Positions 1 to 8,843 of a stretch of 52,075 nt of DNA are shown here, in pieces (position 1 is the first letter of the stretch; every line of letters starts with the position of its first letter). The stretch lies in assembly GCA_029212365.1 (NCBI GenBank), contig JARGOC010000024.1:1-52075 (forward strand), in the 5' to 3' direction. The position numbers and the translations under genes are program-made. This stretch comes from Roseovarius sp. GTDB lineage: Bacteria; Pseudomonadota; Alphaproteobacteria; Rhodobacterales; Rhodobacteraceae. The notes under the pieces were generated by a model that did no database searches, was not told the origin of the DNA, and saw only the letters and a program-made list of their open reading frames with translations.

Positions 1-11
1 TATGAAGCTGA

Positions 12-131
12 GAACAGCCGCGTGAATTCTACGGCTGGACCCCATTAAAAATGGGAGGATTACCGATGTAGATCGAATCACAAAAACGCGCGCTGCACCG
101 CTTGATCGATGCCTGGGCGCTCCCCTGCTAA
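12..131 (+). pseudogene. Remnant reading frame abutting the tRNA-Ser fragment
   Basis: In the frame that ends at the TAA at 129-131 the translation is protein-like (it includes FYGWTPLKMGG and KRALHRLIDAWALPC). It is interrupted by TAG at 69-71 and preceded by TGA codons at 3 and 9. Its last codons run into the tRNA-Ser anticodon region. It may be the degraded 3' end of a gene carried by the element lying to the left of the window. The family is not recognised and the call is weak. Confidence 0.25.
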
Positions 132-182
132 GGGAGTAGGCCCGGAAGGGTCCCGAGGGTTCGAATCCTTTCGTCTCCACCA
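115..182 (+). pseudogene. 3' fragment of tRNA-Ser(GCT), probable attachment-site remnant
   Basis: The stretch carries a complete anticodon arm (stem CTCCC/GGGAG around the 7-nt loop CTGCTAA, anticodon GCT), the long variable arm typical of tRNA-Ser (CCC-GGAA-GGG), a T arm with TTCGAAT loop, the 3' acceptor strand CGTCTCC at 172-178 and an encoded CCA at 180-182. No matching 5' acceptor strand (GGAGACG) or D arm lies upstream; the tRNA-like sequence begins about base 115. Position 73 is A where serine tRNAs normally have G, and the T stem has two G-T pairs, so this copy is probably not functional. A 3' tRNA half beside unrelated DNA is the usual scar of an element integrated in a tRNA gene; that reading is inference. 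Confidence 0.75.
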
Positions 183-312
183 TAACACAATTCCACATAG
201 GGAACTCCCCTAACACTTTGAATAGCAGGGTGGTTTTCGGGGGATCGAAGCCAGGAGCGAACTGCCCCAGGAGTCTCAGATCGCTGCCGTTCACAGCATT
301 GATATGAAAAAC

Positions 313-1542
313 TCAGTCTGCCTCGGCCATGCCAAAGCCCAGATGCTTGGCGACGGTGAAAATATCCTTGTCGCCACGTCCGCACATATTCATGCAGATC
401 AGGTGATCGGCAGGCAGATCTGGCGCGATCTTCATCACATGGGCCAGCGCGTGGCAGGGTTCCAGCGCCGGGATAATGCCCTCTTTTTCGCAGGACAGCT
501 GAAAGGCCTCAAGCGCCTCGACATCTGTGATCGACACATATTCAGCGCGCTTGGTGTCATGCAACCATGAATGCTCAGGCCCGATGCCCGGATAATCCAG
601 ACCCGCGGAAATGGAATAGCCTTCCAAAATCTGCCCATCATCATCCTGCAACAGATAGGTCCGGTTGCCGTGCAATACGCCAGGGCGCCCACCTGCCAAA
701 GACGCGCAATGCTCCATCTTGGCGTTCACCCCTTTGCCGCCGGCCTCAACCCCGATGATTTGTACGTCCTTGTCATCCAGGAATGGGAAAAACAGCCCCA
801 TCGCGTTTGATCCACCACCGATTGCGGCAATCAGCGTGTCTGGCAAACGGCCTTCGGCGGCCATCATCTGTTCTTTGGCTTCTTTGCCGATGATGCTTTG
901 GAAATCGCGCACCATCGCCGGATAGGGATGCGGCCCGGCCACCGTACCAATGCAATAGAATGTATCACGCACATTGGTCACCCAATCGCGCAGCGCGTCG
1001 TTCATCGCGTCCTTCAGCGTGCCCCGGCCCGATGTGACGGGGATCACCTCGGCACCAAGCAGGCGCATGCGGAACACATTGGGTTTTTGGCGCTCAACAT
1101 CATGCGCACCCATATAAACAACGCATTTCAGACCGAACTTTGCACAAACTGTTGCGGTTGCCACACCGTGCTGACCAGCGCCCGTTTCGGCAATGATCCG
1201 GGTTTTGCCCATGCGCCGTGCCAACAGGATCTGACCCAGCACGTTGTTGATCTTATGTGCCCCGGTGTGGTTCAGTTCATCCCGCTTGAGATAAATCTTG
1301 GCCCCGCCCAGATGCTTGGTCAGCCCTTCGGCATAATACAAAGGTGATGGGCGACCCACATAATGGGTCCACAGATCATTCATTTCGTCCCAAAAGCTCT
1401 CGTCGGTCTTGGCGTGCTCATATTGCTCTTCAAGCTCAAGAATGAGAGGCATCAGCGTTTCCGAGACAAACCGCCCGCCAAACTTGCCAAACCGGCCCTT
1501 CTCATCAGGGCCAGTCATGAAGGAGTTGAATAGATCGTTCAT
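313..1542 (-). CDS. trpB: Tryptophan synthase beta subunit
   Basis: It condenses indole with L-serine to give tryptophan, as the PLP-dependent beta subunit of the cytoplasmic TrpAB complex. The 409-aa protein has the usual length. The PLP lysine is K97 in [16 protein letters not shown] follows at 119-125, and the phosphate-binding GGGSNAMG comes later. The open frame reaches 1686, but the 48 extra residues do not look like TrpB and overlap the upstream gene, so ATG at 1542 (MNDLFNSF) is chosen. It is the last gene of the minus-strand trpF-to-trpB series. No trpA follows; the next feature downstream is the tRNA-Ser scar. Confidence 0.97.
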   Translation of the reverse strand: MNDLFNSFMTGPDEKGRFGKFGGRFVSETLMPLILELEEQYEHAKTDESFWDEMNDLWTHYVGRPSPLYYAEGLTKHLGGAKIYLKRDELNHTGAHKINNVLGQILLARRMGKTRIIAETGAGQHGVATATVCAKFGLKCVVYMGAHDVERQKPNVFRMRLLGAEVIPVTSGRGTLKDAMNDALRDWVTNVRDTFYCIGTVAGPHPYPAMVRDFQSIIGKEAKEQMMAAEGRLPDTLIAAIGGGSNAMGLFFPFLDDKDVQIIGVEAGGKGVNAKMEHCASLAGGRPGVLHGNRTYLLQDDDGQILEGYSISAGLDYPGIGPEHSWLHDTKRAEYVSITDVEALEAFQLSCEKEGIIPALEPCHALAHVMKIAPDLPADHLICMNMCGRGDKDIFTVAKHLGFGMAEAD

Positions 1543-1615
1543 CGTAAATCGCCTATCGCTTTGGGTCAGGGGTTGAATATGGGACACCGCCCCGATTTTC
1601 CAGCGAAAAGCGGGA

Positions 1616-2356
1616 TCAATCGCGCAAAGCACGCCAAGGTTTCGGCATAAGCACCCAGTGACCGTTGATATAGATAAGCCCATCAAAGGCCATGCCCAGG
1701 CTCTCGCCCGGTTTCACGAATTTGAATCGCGCAATCGGATAGTTGCCCTGCATGTATTGGCGCACGTCACCGTACCCACCGGGAAAATCCTCCAGCACAG
1801 GATCACCCTCGCGCATGGACCCGGTGGTGCCCACCCAGACCAGAATTTGGGTTTGGCCCTCTTTGGGGCCTATCTGAACGCCGGGTTGAAACATCTCATT
1901 GTACATGCCCACAAGTTTATCGGCCAATGGCGGCGCATAGACCGCGCGAATTTCCGCCTCGGACGGGCGCAACTGGGCCGTGAGTGCGGCCCGATCAGCA
2001 TCAAGCGGCAAGAACTGTGTCAGAAAACTGCGCACATGGGCCTGAGTACCGGGCGTATCGGCGGTGTTTTTGCGATTGGATTGAACCACATCCAAAATGC
2101 TGGCCTGCGGGTTTTTGGCGCATACGCCGGTCAGGTTTTTCAGCACCGTCTTCGCATTGTCAAAACGCATAAGACTGGTGGTATCATTGGCTTTGTCCAA
2201 ATACCCCATCACCCAGCCCCCCAGCAATACGCGGTCCACATCCGAGATATCATTGAGTGTTTGCAGGCAGTTATCTGTAGGTTTAAAGCCCTCGGCCTTG
2301 GCTGAGGTTCCGCCAAGCAAACCCAAGAGCGCAGCGGTTAAAATCAGATGTCGCAT
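1616..2356 (-). CDS. Exported protein of unknown function, N-terminus weakly HdeA-like
   Basis: The 246-aa protein begins with a clear signal peptide ([16 protein letters not shown]...AKA, cleavage about residue 21). Residues about 25-100 contain two cysteines and a W-x-x-GY-L pattern reminiscent of small periplasmic HdeA-type domains; this resemblance is weak. The C-terminal half (about 125-246) is not recognised and ends in a tryptophan-rich segment. It lies 73 bp upstream of trpB on the same strand and may be co-transcribed with it, but nothing suggests a role in tryptophan synthesis. A periplasmic location is the safe inference. Confidence 0.7.
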   Translation of the reverse strand: MRHLILTAALLGLLGGTSAKAEGFKPTDNCLQTLNDISDVDRVLLGGWVMGYLDKANDTTSLMRFDNAKTVLKNLTGVCAKNPQASILDVVQSNRKNTADTPGTQAHVRSFLTQFLPLDADRAALTAQLRPSEAEIRAVYAPPLADKLVGMYNEMFQPGVQIGPKEGQTQILVWVGTTGSMREGDPVLEDFPGGYGDVRQYMQGNYPIARFKFVKPGESLGMAFDGLIYINGHWVLMPKPWRALRD

Positions 2357-2647
2357 CTATGTATCCTTCAAAATTAATATTTGAAGTTTAGCGATTGTTG
2401 GCAACTTGCATAGAGGGCAGCAATTTGTCGTCACGTTTGGCATGCGATCACACATCCGATTCACTGTCAGGTACGGGCGGGCGAACTCCACGGCTCAGGG
2501 TAACAATGTCATAGCTGGACGACCATGTGCCATATATGGTGCGCAATTTATCGGGGGTTTTGCGCCGCAGACATCATCAAGGCCTTCGGTACCCAGCGGC
2601 CTCTCTTTGTTGATCCTTCAAAGAAGGGCGGCATGCTTGGGTGCTTG
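2357..2647. other. Intergenic stretch without a recognised gene
   Basis: These 291 bp separate the GNAT gene from the exported-protein gene. It is AT-rich near 2370-2410, where a promoter for the exported protein would be expected. It contains the short palindrome CCATATATGG near 2530. No convincing terminator or coding frame was seen. Confidence 0.5.
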
Positions 2648-3094
2648 TTAATCAAGCGATTTCTTGAACCCGGTATGTGACGGCGTGAACCCGTGGCGGG
2701 TATAAAACCGGTGACTGTCGGTGCGCGCGGTGTTCATGGTCAGTTGTACCAAGCGGCACCCCCCTGCCCGTGCACGCGCCTCAGCGTCACCAAGCAACAG
2801 ACCGCCAACACCATCTCCACGTCGCGCGCTATCCACACGCACGCTTTCTATCTGCGCTCGCCGGGCCGCTGACAGGGACAGCCCGCTGATGAAAGTGATC
2901 TGATACGTTGCCGCGATGGTGCCGTCTGTGTGTTCCCCCACAATCAGATGGTTTTGGCCTTCCAGCTGCATCTGATCGAAGGCGGTCAGATATCGCTCCA
3001 TATCTTGATGCTCTCGGGTGCGCCCCAGGAAATCATCACTCAACAGGCGCACAACGTCCCGAACATCCTCTCGGTTGGCCTGGCGGAACTTCAT
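2648..3094 (-). CDS. GNAT-family N-acetyltransferase
   Basis: The 148-aa single-domain protein belongs to the Gcn5-related acetyltransferases, which move acetyl groups from acetyl-CoA to amines. The acetyl-CoA loop is visible as [11 protein letters not shown] after a beta strand (IESVRVD), and the C-terminal FYTRHGF is the usual last motif. The substrate cannot be inferred. The open frame extends to 3286, but that extra part is the antisense of trpF. ATG at 3094 gives [11 protein letters not shown], a normal GNAT start, and overlaps the trpF stop as ATGA, which points to translational coupling with trpF. Confidence 0.88.
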   Translation of the reverse strand: MKFRQANREDVRDVVRLLSDDFLGRTREHQDMERYLTAFDQMQLEGQNHLIVGEHTDGTIAATYQITFISGLSLSAARRAQIESVRVDSARRGDGVGGLLLGDAEARARAGGCRLVQLTMNTARTDSHRFYTRHGFTPSHTGFKKSLD

Positions 3095-3738
3095 ATCGCC
3101 TGAGCCGCAGCAATAAATGCCCGGATCAAACCGGGGTCTTTCACTCCCGGTGCGCTTTCCACGGCCGATGACAAATCCACCTGGCGGGCACCTGTTATCT
3201 TGATCGCCTCGGCCACGTTGTCTGCCGTCAGCCCCCCGGCCAGCATCCAGGGCTTGGCCCATGTGCGCCCGGCAATCAGCCCCCAATCAAATGTCAGCGC
3301 ATTGCCGCCCGGGCGATCCGAACTCTTGGGCGCTTTGGTATCAACCAACAATTGGTCCGCCACGGCTTCATACTCAGCAAGCGCAGGCAGATCATCCGCA
3401 TCAGCCACGCCCACGGCCTTCATCACCGGCAGGCCATAGCGCGCTTTGATCTCGGACACACGAGCAGGCGTTTCGCGCCCGTGAAGCTGCAACACATCCA
3501 GTGGTACCTTGCTGGTCAACTCATCCAGAAATTCATTTGTCGCATCAACCACAAGCGCCACTTTGGCGATACCATCCGGCACGCCCAGTGCCAGGTCTCG
3601 TGCGGCATCAATCGTCACATAGCGCGGTGATTTGGCAAAAAAGACAAAGCCCACATAGGTGGCACCCGCTTCAGCCGCCACCGCAATAGTTTCAGGTGTG
3701 GATAGCCCACAGATCTTCACACGGATGTCATTGGTCAT
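3091..3738 (-). CDS. trpF: Phosphoribosylanthranilate isomerase
   Basis: It converts N-(5-phosphoribosyl)anthranilate to CdRP in tryptophan synthesis. The 215-aa TIM-barrel protein has the family N-terminus [10 protein letters not shown] with the catalytic Cys, and [24 protein letters not shown] and [11 protein letters not shown] in order. A TTG start at 3765 is possible, but ATG at 3738 ([11 protein letters not shown]) fits the family and starts just after the lapA stop. It is the third gene of ihfB-lapA-trpF, an order common in Rhodobacterales, and overlaps the GNAT gene by 4 nt. Confidence 0.96.
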   Translation of the reverse strand: MTNDIRVKICGLSTPETIAVAAEAGATYVGFVFFAKSPRYVTIDAARDLALGVPDGIAKVALVVDATNEFLDELTSKVPLDVLQLHGRETPARVSEIKARYGLPVMKAVGVADADDLPALAEYEAVADQLLVDTKAPKSSDRPGGNALTFDWGLIAGRTWAKPWMLAGGLTADNVAEAIKITGARQVDLSSAVESAPGVKDPGLIRAFIAAAQAI

Positions 3739-3748
3739 GCAGAGGGGT

Positions 3749-4099
3749 TTAACTGGCTTGTTCAAGCAAGGCCAGAACCTCGTCCTTGCCGGTGTGCTTC
3801 TCGCCCTTCAGGCGTTTCACCTCGGCGCGCAATTGCGCCATCTCGCGCGATTGACGGGCTGCTTCGGCGCGCTCGCCGGCTTCGCGGATCCATTCCCACA
3901 CAAAGCCGATAATCAGCCCCGCCAGGATACCCGCAAATATCACCACAAACAGCGGCAACTCATATCCGGGATTGGTGGCCACCAATCCCGAAACCTCATC
4001 CGGCCACACCCGGACCGATACCATCTGGCGATTGGCCAATGACACAAGGATCAACGCCACCGCAAAGATGGCGATCGAGGCATAACGTACATAGCGCAT
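3749..4099 (-). CDS. lapA: LapA-domain inner-membrane protein
   Basis: The 116-aa protein has two membrane segments (about residues 5-23 and 48-68) separated by a short loop, then a charged coiled-coil tail (about 70-105, rich in E, R and A). This is the LapA (DUF1049) architecture; in E. coli LapA works with LapB in control of lipopolysaccharide assembly. No lapB lies here. It starts 3 bp after the ihfB stop, so the two are surely one transcript. Confidence 0.85.
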   Translation of the reverse strand: MRYVRYASIAIFAVALILVSLANRQMVSVRVWPDEVSGLVATNPGYELPLFVVIFAGILAGLIIGFVWEWIREAGERAEAARQSREMAQLRAEVKRLKGEKHTGKDEVLALLEQAS

Positions 4100-4102
4100 C
4101 AG

Positions 4103-4384
4103 TTACTTTCCGTTTAGGCGGTCACGCAGCAATTTGCCGGTCTTGAAAAACGGCACATGTTTTTCCTCAACATGTACACTTTCGCCGGTGCGCGGGTTGC
4201 GGCCCGTGCGTGCATCACGCTTCTTAACCGAGAAGGCGCCAAAACCGCGCAGCTCCACTCGATTACCATTGGCCATGGCCTCGGTAATCTCCTGGAAAAT
4301 CGTATTCACGATCTTCTCGACGTCTCGATATGACAGATGCGGATTGTCGTCGGCGACTTTCTGGATCAATTCAGATCGGATCAT
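4103..4384 (-). CDS. ihfB: Integration host factor subunit beta
   Basis: The 93-aa protein is the beta subunit of IHF, a heterodimeric DNA-bending nucleoid protein. The HU/IHF fold is clear: [11 protein letters not shown] at the N-terminus, VELRGFGAF, and the DNA-intercalating arm with GRNPRTGE. The upstream 5' region has a GGAG ribosome-binding site about 10 nt before the ATG and an AT-rich stretch (about 4430-4490) with TATAGT on the minus strand that could be a -10 box. It heads the ihfB-lapA-trpF-GNAT run. Confidence 0.96.
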   Translation of the reverse strand: MIRSELIQKVADDNPHLSYRDVEKIVNTIFQEITEAMANGNRVELRGFGAFSVKKRDARTGRNPRTGESVHVEEKHVPFFKTGKLLRDRLNGK

Positions 4385-4853
4385 CTTGTGTTTTCTCCCC
4401 CGCGCTCAGCATTTGGCAGCCGCGCTTTTGAATACGACTATAGATAGAAACTCAAAAAACAAAAACAGTTTGGCACCCAAGAACACCATGATTTACATGA
4501 ATTTCTTATCTGAATTAGAGAAATCTAGCACGGGGGGCGCGCAAATTCACCCTCAATTCCGCGATTGGCGCATTTCAGCGCAATATTACCAAACGTTGAT
4601 TCGGTTACAAAAAACTGCTGCCAGAGGGCGGGAACAGGCACCAGCTATGACCGGCCCATCGCGCCAATCGCCGTGGGCGCCGCAACCAACAGCGGCCTTG
4701 GGTCTACAGTCACACTCAGCCATCCAGCGATAAACCGAAAGCCGAAATTCCGACAAATGATGGCAGCACAGCTTCCCCCAACAAGACCAAAATGGTTTGC
4801 ACTCGCAACAGTATTGCGCCGGCGTGGATGTGCGAACTCACCTTATGAAACGC
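4385..4853. other. Non-coding gap between ihfB and the rpsA terminator
   Basis: Open frames on the plus strand in these 469 bp have no protein-like character and no ribosome-binding site. The left part is AT-rich and probably holds the ihfB promoter. I see no RNA gene or repeat. Confidence 0.5.
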
Positions 4854-4884
4854 AAAAAGGCCCCGCGCATTTGCGCAGGGCCTT
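4854..4884 (-). terminator. Rho-independent terminator of rpsA
   Basis: A GC-rich hairpin of about 13 bp with one mismatch (arms 4857-4869 and 4872-4884) is followed on the minus strand by five U (the AAAAA at 4854-4858). It begins 26 nt after the rpsA stop. Confidence 0.85.
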
Positions 4885-4909
4885 CCCGGATCAGAACCAA
4901 AGGTTCAGA

Positions 4910-6595
4910 TTACTTGTCGTCGTCAGTCTTCAGCGCGGCGCCCAGGATATCCCCCAGCGATGCACCTGAATCGGACGAGCCATACTGCTCAACCGCTTCT
5001 TTCTCTTCAGCGATCTCACGGGCTTTGATCGACAGGCCAAGGCGGCGGGTTTTGGCGTCTACGTTGGTCACGCGCACATCCACCTTGTTGCCAACCGAGA
5101 AGCGCTCAGGGCGTTGCTCGGCACGATCACGGCTAAGGTCGGAACGACGGATGAAGCTTTTCATGCCTTCGTATTCGACTTCAATGCCGCCATCTTCGAT
5201 CGAGGTGATCTCAACCGTGATGATCGAGCCGCGCTTCACGCCGCCCACGGCTTCGGCGAACTTGTCACCGCCCAGCGCTTTGATCGACAGCGAGATACGC
5301 TCTTTTTCCACGTCCACTTCCGAGACAACGGCCGAAACCATATCGCCCTTCTTGTAGCCCTGGATCGCGTCTTCGCCACGTTCGTCCCACGAGATGTCGG
5401 ACAAATGCACCATGCCGTCGATTTCGCCTTCGAGACCAATGAACAGACCGAATTCGGTGATGTTCTTGACTTCGCCTTCGACTTCGGTGCCCTCGGGGAA
5501 TTGCTCTGCGAACACTTCCCATGGGTTACGCATGGTTTGTTTCAGGCCCAAAGAAACGCGGCGTTTGGCGCCATCAATTTCCAACACCATAACTTCGACT
5601 TCCTGAGACGTCGAAACGATCTTGCCGGGGTGTACGTTCTTTTTGGTCCACGACATTTCTGAAACGTGCACCAGACCTTCAACACCTGGTTCCAGCTCAA
5701 CAAACGCACCGTAATCGGTGATGTTGGTCACGCGGCCAGTGTGCGTGCTTTCCAGTGGGTATTTGCCAGCCACCAGATCCCATGGATCTTCTTGCAGCTG
5801 CTTCATGCCCAGCGAAATGCGGTGGGTTTCTTTGTTGATCTTGATGACCTGAACCTTGACGGTTTCGCCAATCGCCAGGATCTCGGATGGGTGGTTCACA
5901 CGGCGCCATGCCATGTCAGTGACGTGCAACAGCCCGTCCACACCGCCCAGATCAACGAAGGCACCGTATTCGGTGATGTTCTTGACCACACCGTCCACAT
6001 TGTCGCCCTCGGCCAGCTTGCCGATAACTTCGGCGCGCTGTTCGGCACGGCTTTCTTCCAGAATGGCGCGACGTGATACAACGATGTTGCCACGGCGACG
6101 GTCCATTTTCAGAACCTGGAAGGGTTGTTTCAAACCCATCAGCGGGCCGGCATCGCGCACGGGGCGCACATCAACCTGAGAGCCGGGCAGGAACGCAACT
6201 GCGCCGCCCAGATCAACCGTAAAGCCACCTTTGACACGGCCAAAGATCGCGCCTTCAACGCGCTCTTCGTCGGCATAGGCTTTTTCCAGACGATCCCAGG
6301 CTTCCTCGCGGCGGGCCATCTCACGGCTGATGACAGCTTCACCGCGGGCGTTTTCCGCCGAGCGAAGGAAGACTTCAACTTCATCGCCAACAGCGATTTC
6401 AGGAGCTTCACCAGGGTTTGCGAATTCTTTAAGCTCGACACGGCCTTCCATTTTGTAGCCGACGTCGATGATGGCTTGGCCCGCTTCGATTGCGATGACT
6501 TTGCCTTTGACAACTGAACCCTCTTCGGGCGTGTCCATTTCGAAGCTTTCGTTCAGGAGGGCTTCGAATTCCTCCATAGATGTGTTCTGAGCCAT
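4910..6595 (-). CDS. rpsA: 30S ribosomal protein S1
   Basis: The 561-aa protein binds mRNA on the 30S subunit. It is built of six consecutive S1 RNA-binding repeats, seen as recurring patterns such as GAFVDLGGVDGLLHVTDM, GAFVELEPGVEGLVHVSEM and GLFIGLEGEIDGMVHLSDI. The length fits alphaproteobacterial S1. The open frame reaches 6697, but ATG at 6595 (MAQNTSMEEFE) is the family start. A terminator follows. It normally sits directly behind cmk; here a foreign-looking gene and about 1 kb separate them. Confidence 0.98.
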   Translation of the reverse strand: MAQNTSMEEFEALLNESFEMDTPEEGSVVKGKVIAIEAGQAIIDVGYKMEGRVELKEFANPGEAPEIAVGDEVEVFLRSAENARGEAVISREMARREEAWDRLEKAYADEERVEGAIFGRVKGGFTVDLGGAVAFLPGSQVDVRPVRDAGPLMGLKQPFQVLKMDRRRGNIVVSRRAILEESRAEQRAEVIGKLAEGDNVDGVVKNITEYGAFVDLGGVDGLLHVTDMAWRRVNHPSEILAIGETVKVQVIKINKETHRISLGMKQLQEDPWDLVAGKYPLESTHTGRVTNITDYGAFVELEPGVEGLVHVSEMSWTKKNVHPGKIVSTSQEVEVMVLEIDGAKRRVSLGLKQTMRNPWEVFAEQFPEGTEVEGEVKNITEFGLFIGLEGEIDGMVHLSDISWDERGEDAIQGYKKGDMVSAVVSEVDVEKERISLSIKALGGDKFAEAVGGVKRGSIITVEITSIEDGGIEVEYEGMKSFIRRSDLSRDRAEQRPERFSVGNKVDVRVTNVDAKTRRLGLSIKAREIAEEKEAVEQYGSSDSGASLGDILGAALKTDDDK

Positions 6596-6976
6596 GTGGC
6601 GTTTCAATCCTAACAAATCGTTTTTATCTGGCCGCGCGGTTGTATCCGCCGGTCTTGGGGGTTCATTGGTCAGACAAAGCCCAATGCGGTATCGCAAAAC
6701 AAAGAGGGCCGGTGTTCCCGACCCTGCTCACTCATTAATCCCGCGACGGTCTCCGCCGTGTCGACAAGGGCCGTATAGACAGAGACCTTCAGAGAATCAA
6801 GGGGGATGCGCCGTGTCGATGAATCTTCTCCTTGCAGCAAAATGACACCATGGCAGAAGAATAGCGAAACACTGCACCCACTAGCTCTTGCGCCCGCGAT
6901 CAGACAATTTTTAAGTGATTGAGAAAAGCCGTATTCATCTAAAAGCACAAAATTTGGCAATCTAAGGAATACCAAC
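6596..6976. other. Gap upstream of rpsA, no gene recognised
   Basis: These 381 bp hold the rpsA leader and presumably its promoter (minus strand) and the promoter of the exported-protein gene at 6977 (plus strand). The right part (6890-6976) is AT-rich. A short minus-strand frame crossing it lacks coding character. Confidence 0.5.
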
Positions 6977-7444
6977 GTGATCAATATACTTCGTTCAGCT
7001 TTGTACATCTTAGCTCTTAGTCTTGTGCTAGGCTGCCTGTACCCCGCCATGGGAATTGCGCAAAACGGGAAGTTCACCCAGCCGATGGTCAAAGACCCAT
7101 CAGTTGCTGTTTGGGGATATGACCCTCAGGGCGAGATGATGGTCGCCGCCATGATCAAAAATGTTGAAGGCAAGGTGGCTGTCTGTGGCTTTTGGACGAT
7201 CAGCAAACGTTTGTCTCCTTATATCAAAGAAACTGGCCTTGATCGTAAAACCCGCGGCAACGCAAATATCGTAGTAAAGGACGTTGTGGTCATGCACAGC
7301 TTGCGCACATTTAAGAAAGTTTCGTTGGACAATTTTGCGGTCGGCACCGTGGCACCATGCAAAGTAACACCCCATGCGTGGCACTCGTCTTTCTCCAACA
7401 AAGATGTTGTCATAAGAACGCCTTCTACCACTGCGATCAACTAA
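6977..7444 (+). CDS. Hypothetical exported protein
   Basis: The 155-aa protein starts with a hydrophobic signal sequence. Cleavage after about residue 28 (GIA/QN) is likely; a VLGC at 17-20 is a poor lipobox, so a lipoprotein is possible but less likely. The mature part contains two cysteines (in AVCGFW and APCKVT) that could form a disulfide. No family is recognised. It is the only plus-strand gene in the first 11 kb, it is AT-richer than its neighbours, and it splits the usual cmk-rpsA pair. These traits suggest later acquisition. Confidence 0.6.
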   Translation: MINILRSALYILALSLVLGCLYPAMGIAQNGKFTQPMVKDPSVAVWGYDPQGEMMVAAMIKNVEGKVAVCGFWTISKRLSPYIKETGLDRKTRGNANIVVKDVVVMHSLRTFKKVSLDNFAVGTVAPCKVTPHAWHSSFSNKDVVIRTPSTTAIN

Positions 7445-7482
7445 ACTTAGGTTCGGATCCCTGCTAGAGCATGTGTTCACAT

Positions 7483-7503
7483 CGCACCTTCGATAAGGGT
7501 GCG
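7483..7503. terminator. Hairpin between convergent genes
   Basis: Arms CGCACCTT and AAGGGTGCG, with a single bulged G, pair around the tetraloop CGAT. It sits between the convergent ends of the exported-protein gene and cmk. There is no long U run, so it is at best a weak terminator or 3'-end stabiliser. Confidence 0.4.
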
Positions 7504-7520
7504 GGTCAATACGCCAACCG

Positions 7521-8129
7521 TCACTCCTGCTGCTTTTCAATCACCCGTATCGCCACGGCCACGGCCTCATCGATTGTCATTTCAGAGGTATCAAGCAATA
7601 TGGCATCCTCAGCGGCCGTCAGCGGGGCAGTTGCGCGCGCGCTGTCGCGGGCGTCACGTTGGCGCAGATCATCCAACACTTGTTCAAAACTGATGTCGTG
7701 GCCTTTGTCGGTCAGCTCGATCAGGCGGCGCGTGGCGCGGATGTCATCACTGGCCGTCACAAAAAGCTTCACCTGTGCCTCGGGGCAGATCACTGTGCCA
7801 ATGTCGCGCCCATCCAATACCGCACCGCCAGATCGTGTGGCGAAAGCGCGCTGGAAATCCACCAGCGCCTCGCGCACTTCGGGGATTGCGGCCACCCGGC
7901 TGGCGGCCTGTGCCACCTCGGGCGTGCGCAGATCATCCGACCCAAGATCACCGGGGCCAAGCGTGCGGGCGGCCTCAACCGGATCAGTGCCGTCCAGAGT
8001 GCGCCGCCCCGTGGCCCGGTACAAAAGCCCGGTATCCAGATGTGCAAATCCAAAATGCGCCGCGACCTCGCGTGAGATCGTGCCCTTGCCTGCCGCTGCC
8101 GGCCCGTCGATTGCCACTGTAAATGTCAT
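7521..8129 (-). CDS. cmk: Cytidylate kinase
   Basis: It phosphorylates CMP and dCMP with ATP. The 202-aa protein has the P-loop GPAAAGKGT (9-17), the NMP-binding LDTGLLYRA, the DGRDIGTV motif and the lid-region arginines ([10 protein letters not shown]). Length and order are normal. In many proteobacteria cmk lies in aroA-cmk-rpsA; here aroA is about 31 kb away on the other strand and an exported-protein gene separates cmk from rpsA. Confidence 0.96.
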   Translation of the reverse strand: MTFTVAIDGPAAAGKGTISREVAAHFGFAHLDTGLLYRATGRRTLDGTDPVEAARTLGPGDLGSDDLRTPEVAQAASRVAAIPEVREALVDFQRAFATRSGGAVLDGRDIGTVICPEAQVKLFVTASDDIRATRRLIELTDKGHDISFEQVLDDLRQRDARDSARATAPLTAAEDAILLDTSEMTIDEAVAVAIRVIEKQQE

Positions 8130-8170
8130 GATCTTTGCCTAGCCGATGCAGTGAGAGGCCTCAAGAGCTG

Positions 8171-8836
8171 TCAGAAATCGAAACTGGTCTGAGGCGGCGA
8201 ATATGGCTCGATCACGCTTTCACCTTCACTCTCAGCGCTCAGGGGTTTGATCCGGTGATGTTCAAACCTCCCGTCCCACTGCGTGCCCAGATGGTCCTGT
8301 GCCGCGGCCCTCTGCAGGGTCCCATTCAGCCACTCGGTCATGTCATCGGGCGACAGAATAACCGGCATTCGGGTGTGAATATGAGCGATCTGAGGGCTGG
8401 CTTCACGGGTGAGGATCACACAGCCCTGCCCGTCCAAACTGCGCAGCCCGGCAAAGAATAACACTGGCGCGTTGCGTTTCACCGTGATGAACATCGGCTC
8501 TTTGCGCCCGGATGCGGTGGACCATTCAAAATACCCCAGCGCCGGGATCATACAGCGGCCATGGGCCCACTCATCATGCCAAAAACCGGTGTTCTCAATC
8601 TTGGCATTGATCAACCCGCGCCCGCCCGGCGGCGTGATCTGCCAGTTGGCCGTGGTCAGCATGGGCGCCTCCCCCGGTTGCACCACCAATGCAATGCGGT
8701 TGGTCGGCCGGATGTGATAGCCCCCTTTGGGCGGCTGGGCGTCAGTATCCACAGTCACGCCGGGGGTCAAAAACCCCTCAACGATATCAACCATTTGCTT
8801 TTGGGTCAGATGGCCGGCTGCAAAGCGTCCACACAT
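8171..8836 (-). CDS. SRAP-domain protein (HMCES/YedK family)
   Basis: The 221-aa protein is a SOS-response-associated peptidase. Family members form a thiazolidine crosslink to abasic sites in single-stranded DNA through Cys2. The processed MCGRF start gives Cys2, and N77, E104 (in GYFEW) and H154 (in HTRMPVIL) match the known active-site residues. ATG at 8836 is fixed by this N-terminus; the frame runs open further upstream. It starts 7 bp after the stop of the NaeI-like gene, so it is the third gene of the methyltransferase-endonuclease operon. Confidence 0.93.
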   Translation of the reverse strand: MCGRFAAGHLTQKQMVDIVEGFLTPGVTVDTDAQPPKGGYHIRPTNRIALVVQPGEAPMLTTANWQITPPGGRGLINAKIENTGFWHDEWAHGRCMIPALGYFEWSTASGRKEPMFITVKRNAPVLFFAGLRSLDGQGCVILTREASPQIAHIHTRMPVILSPDDMTEWLNGTLQRAAAQDHLGTQWDGRFEHHRIKPLSAESEGESVIEPYSPPQTSFDF

Positions 8837-8843
8837 AGGCGTA

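Noticed and set aside
1..182. tmRNA (ssrA) 3' end
   Set aside because: The end ...ACCA with a TTCGAAT loop could suggest tmRNA, but a full anticodon arm with GCT and a serine-type long variable arm is present, which tmRNA lacks.
1543..1686. 48-residue N-terminal extension of TrpB
   Set aside because: Not TrpB-like and overlaps the upstream exported-protein gene; the family start is at 1542.
6670..7092. 140-codon minus-strand frame upstream of rpsA
   Set aside because: It crosses the start of the exported-protein gene and has neither a ribosome-binding site nor protein character.
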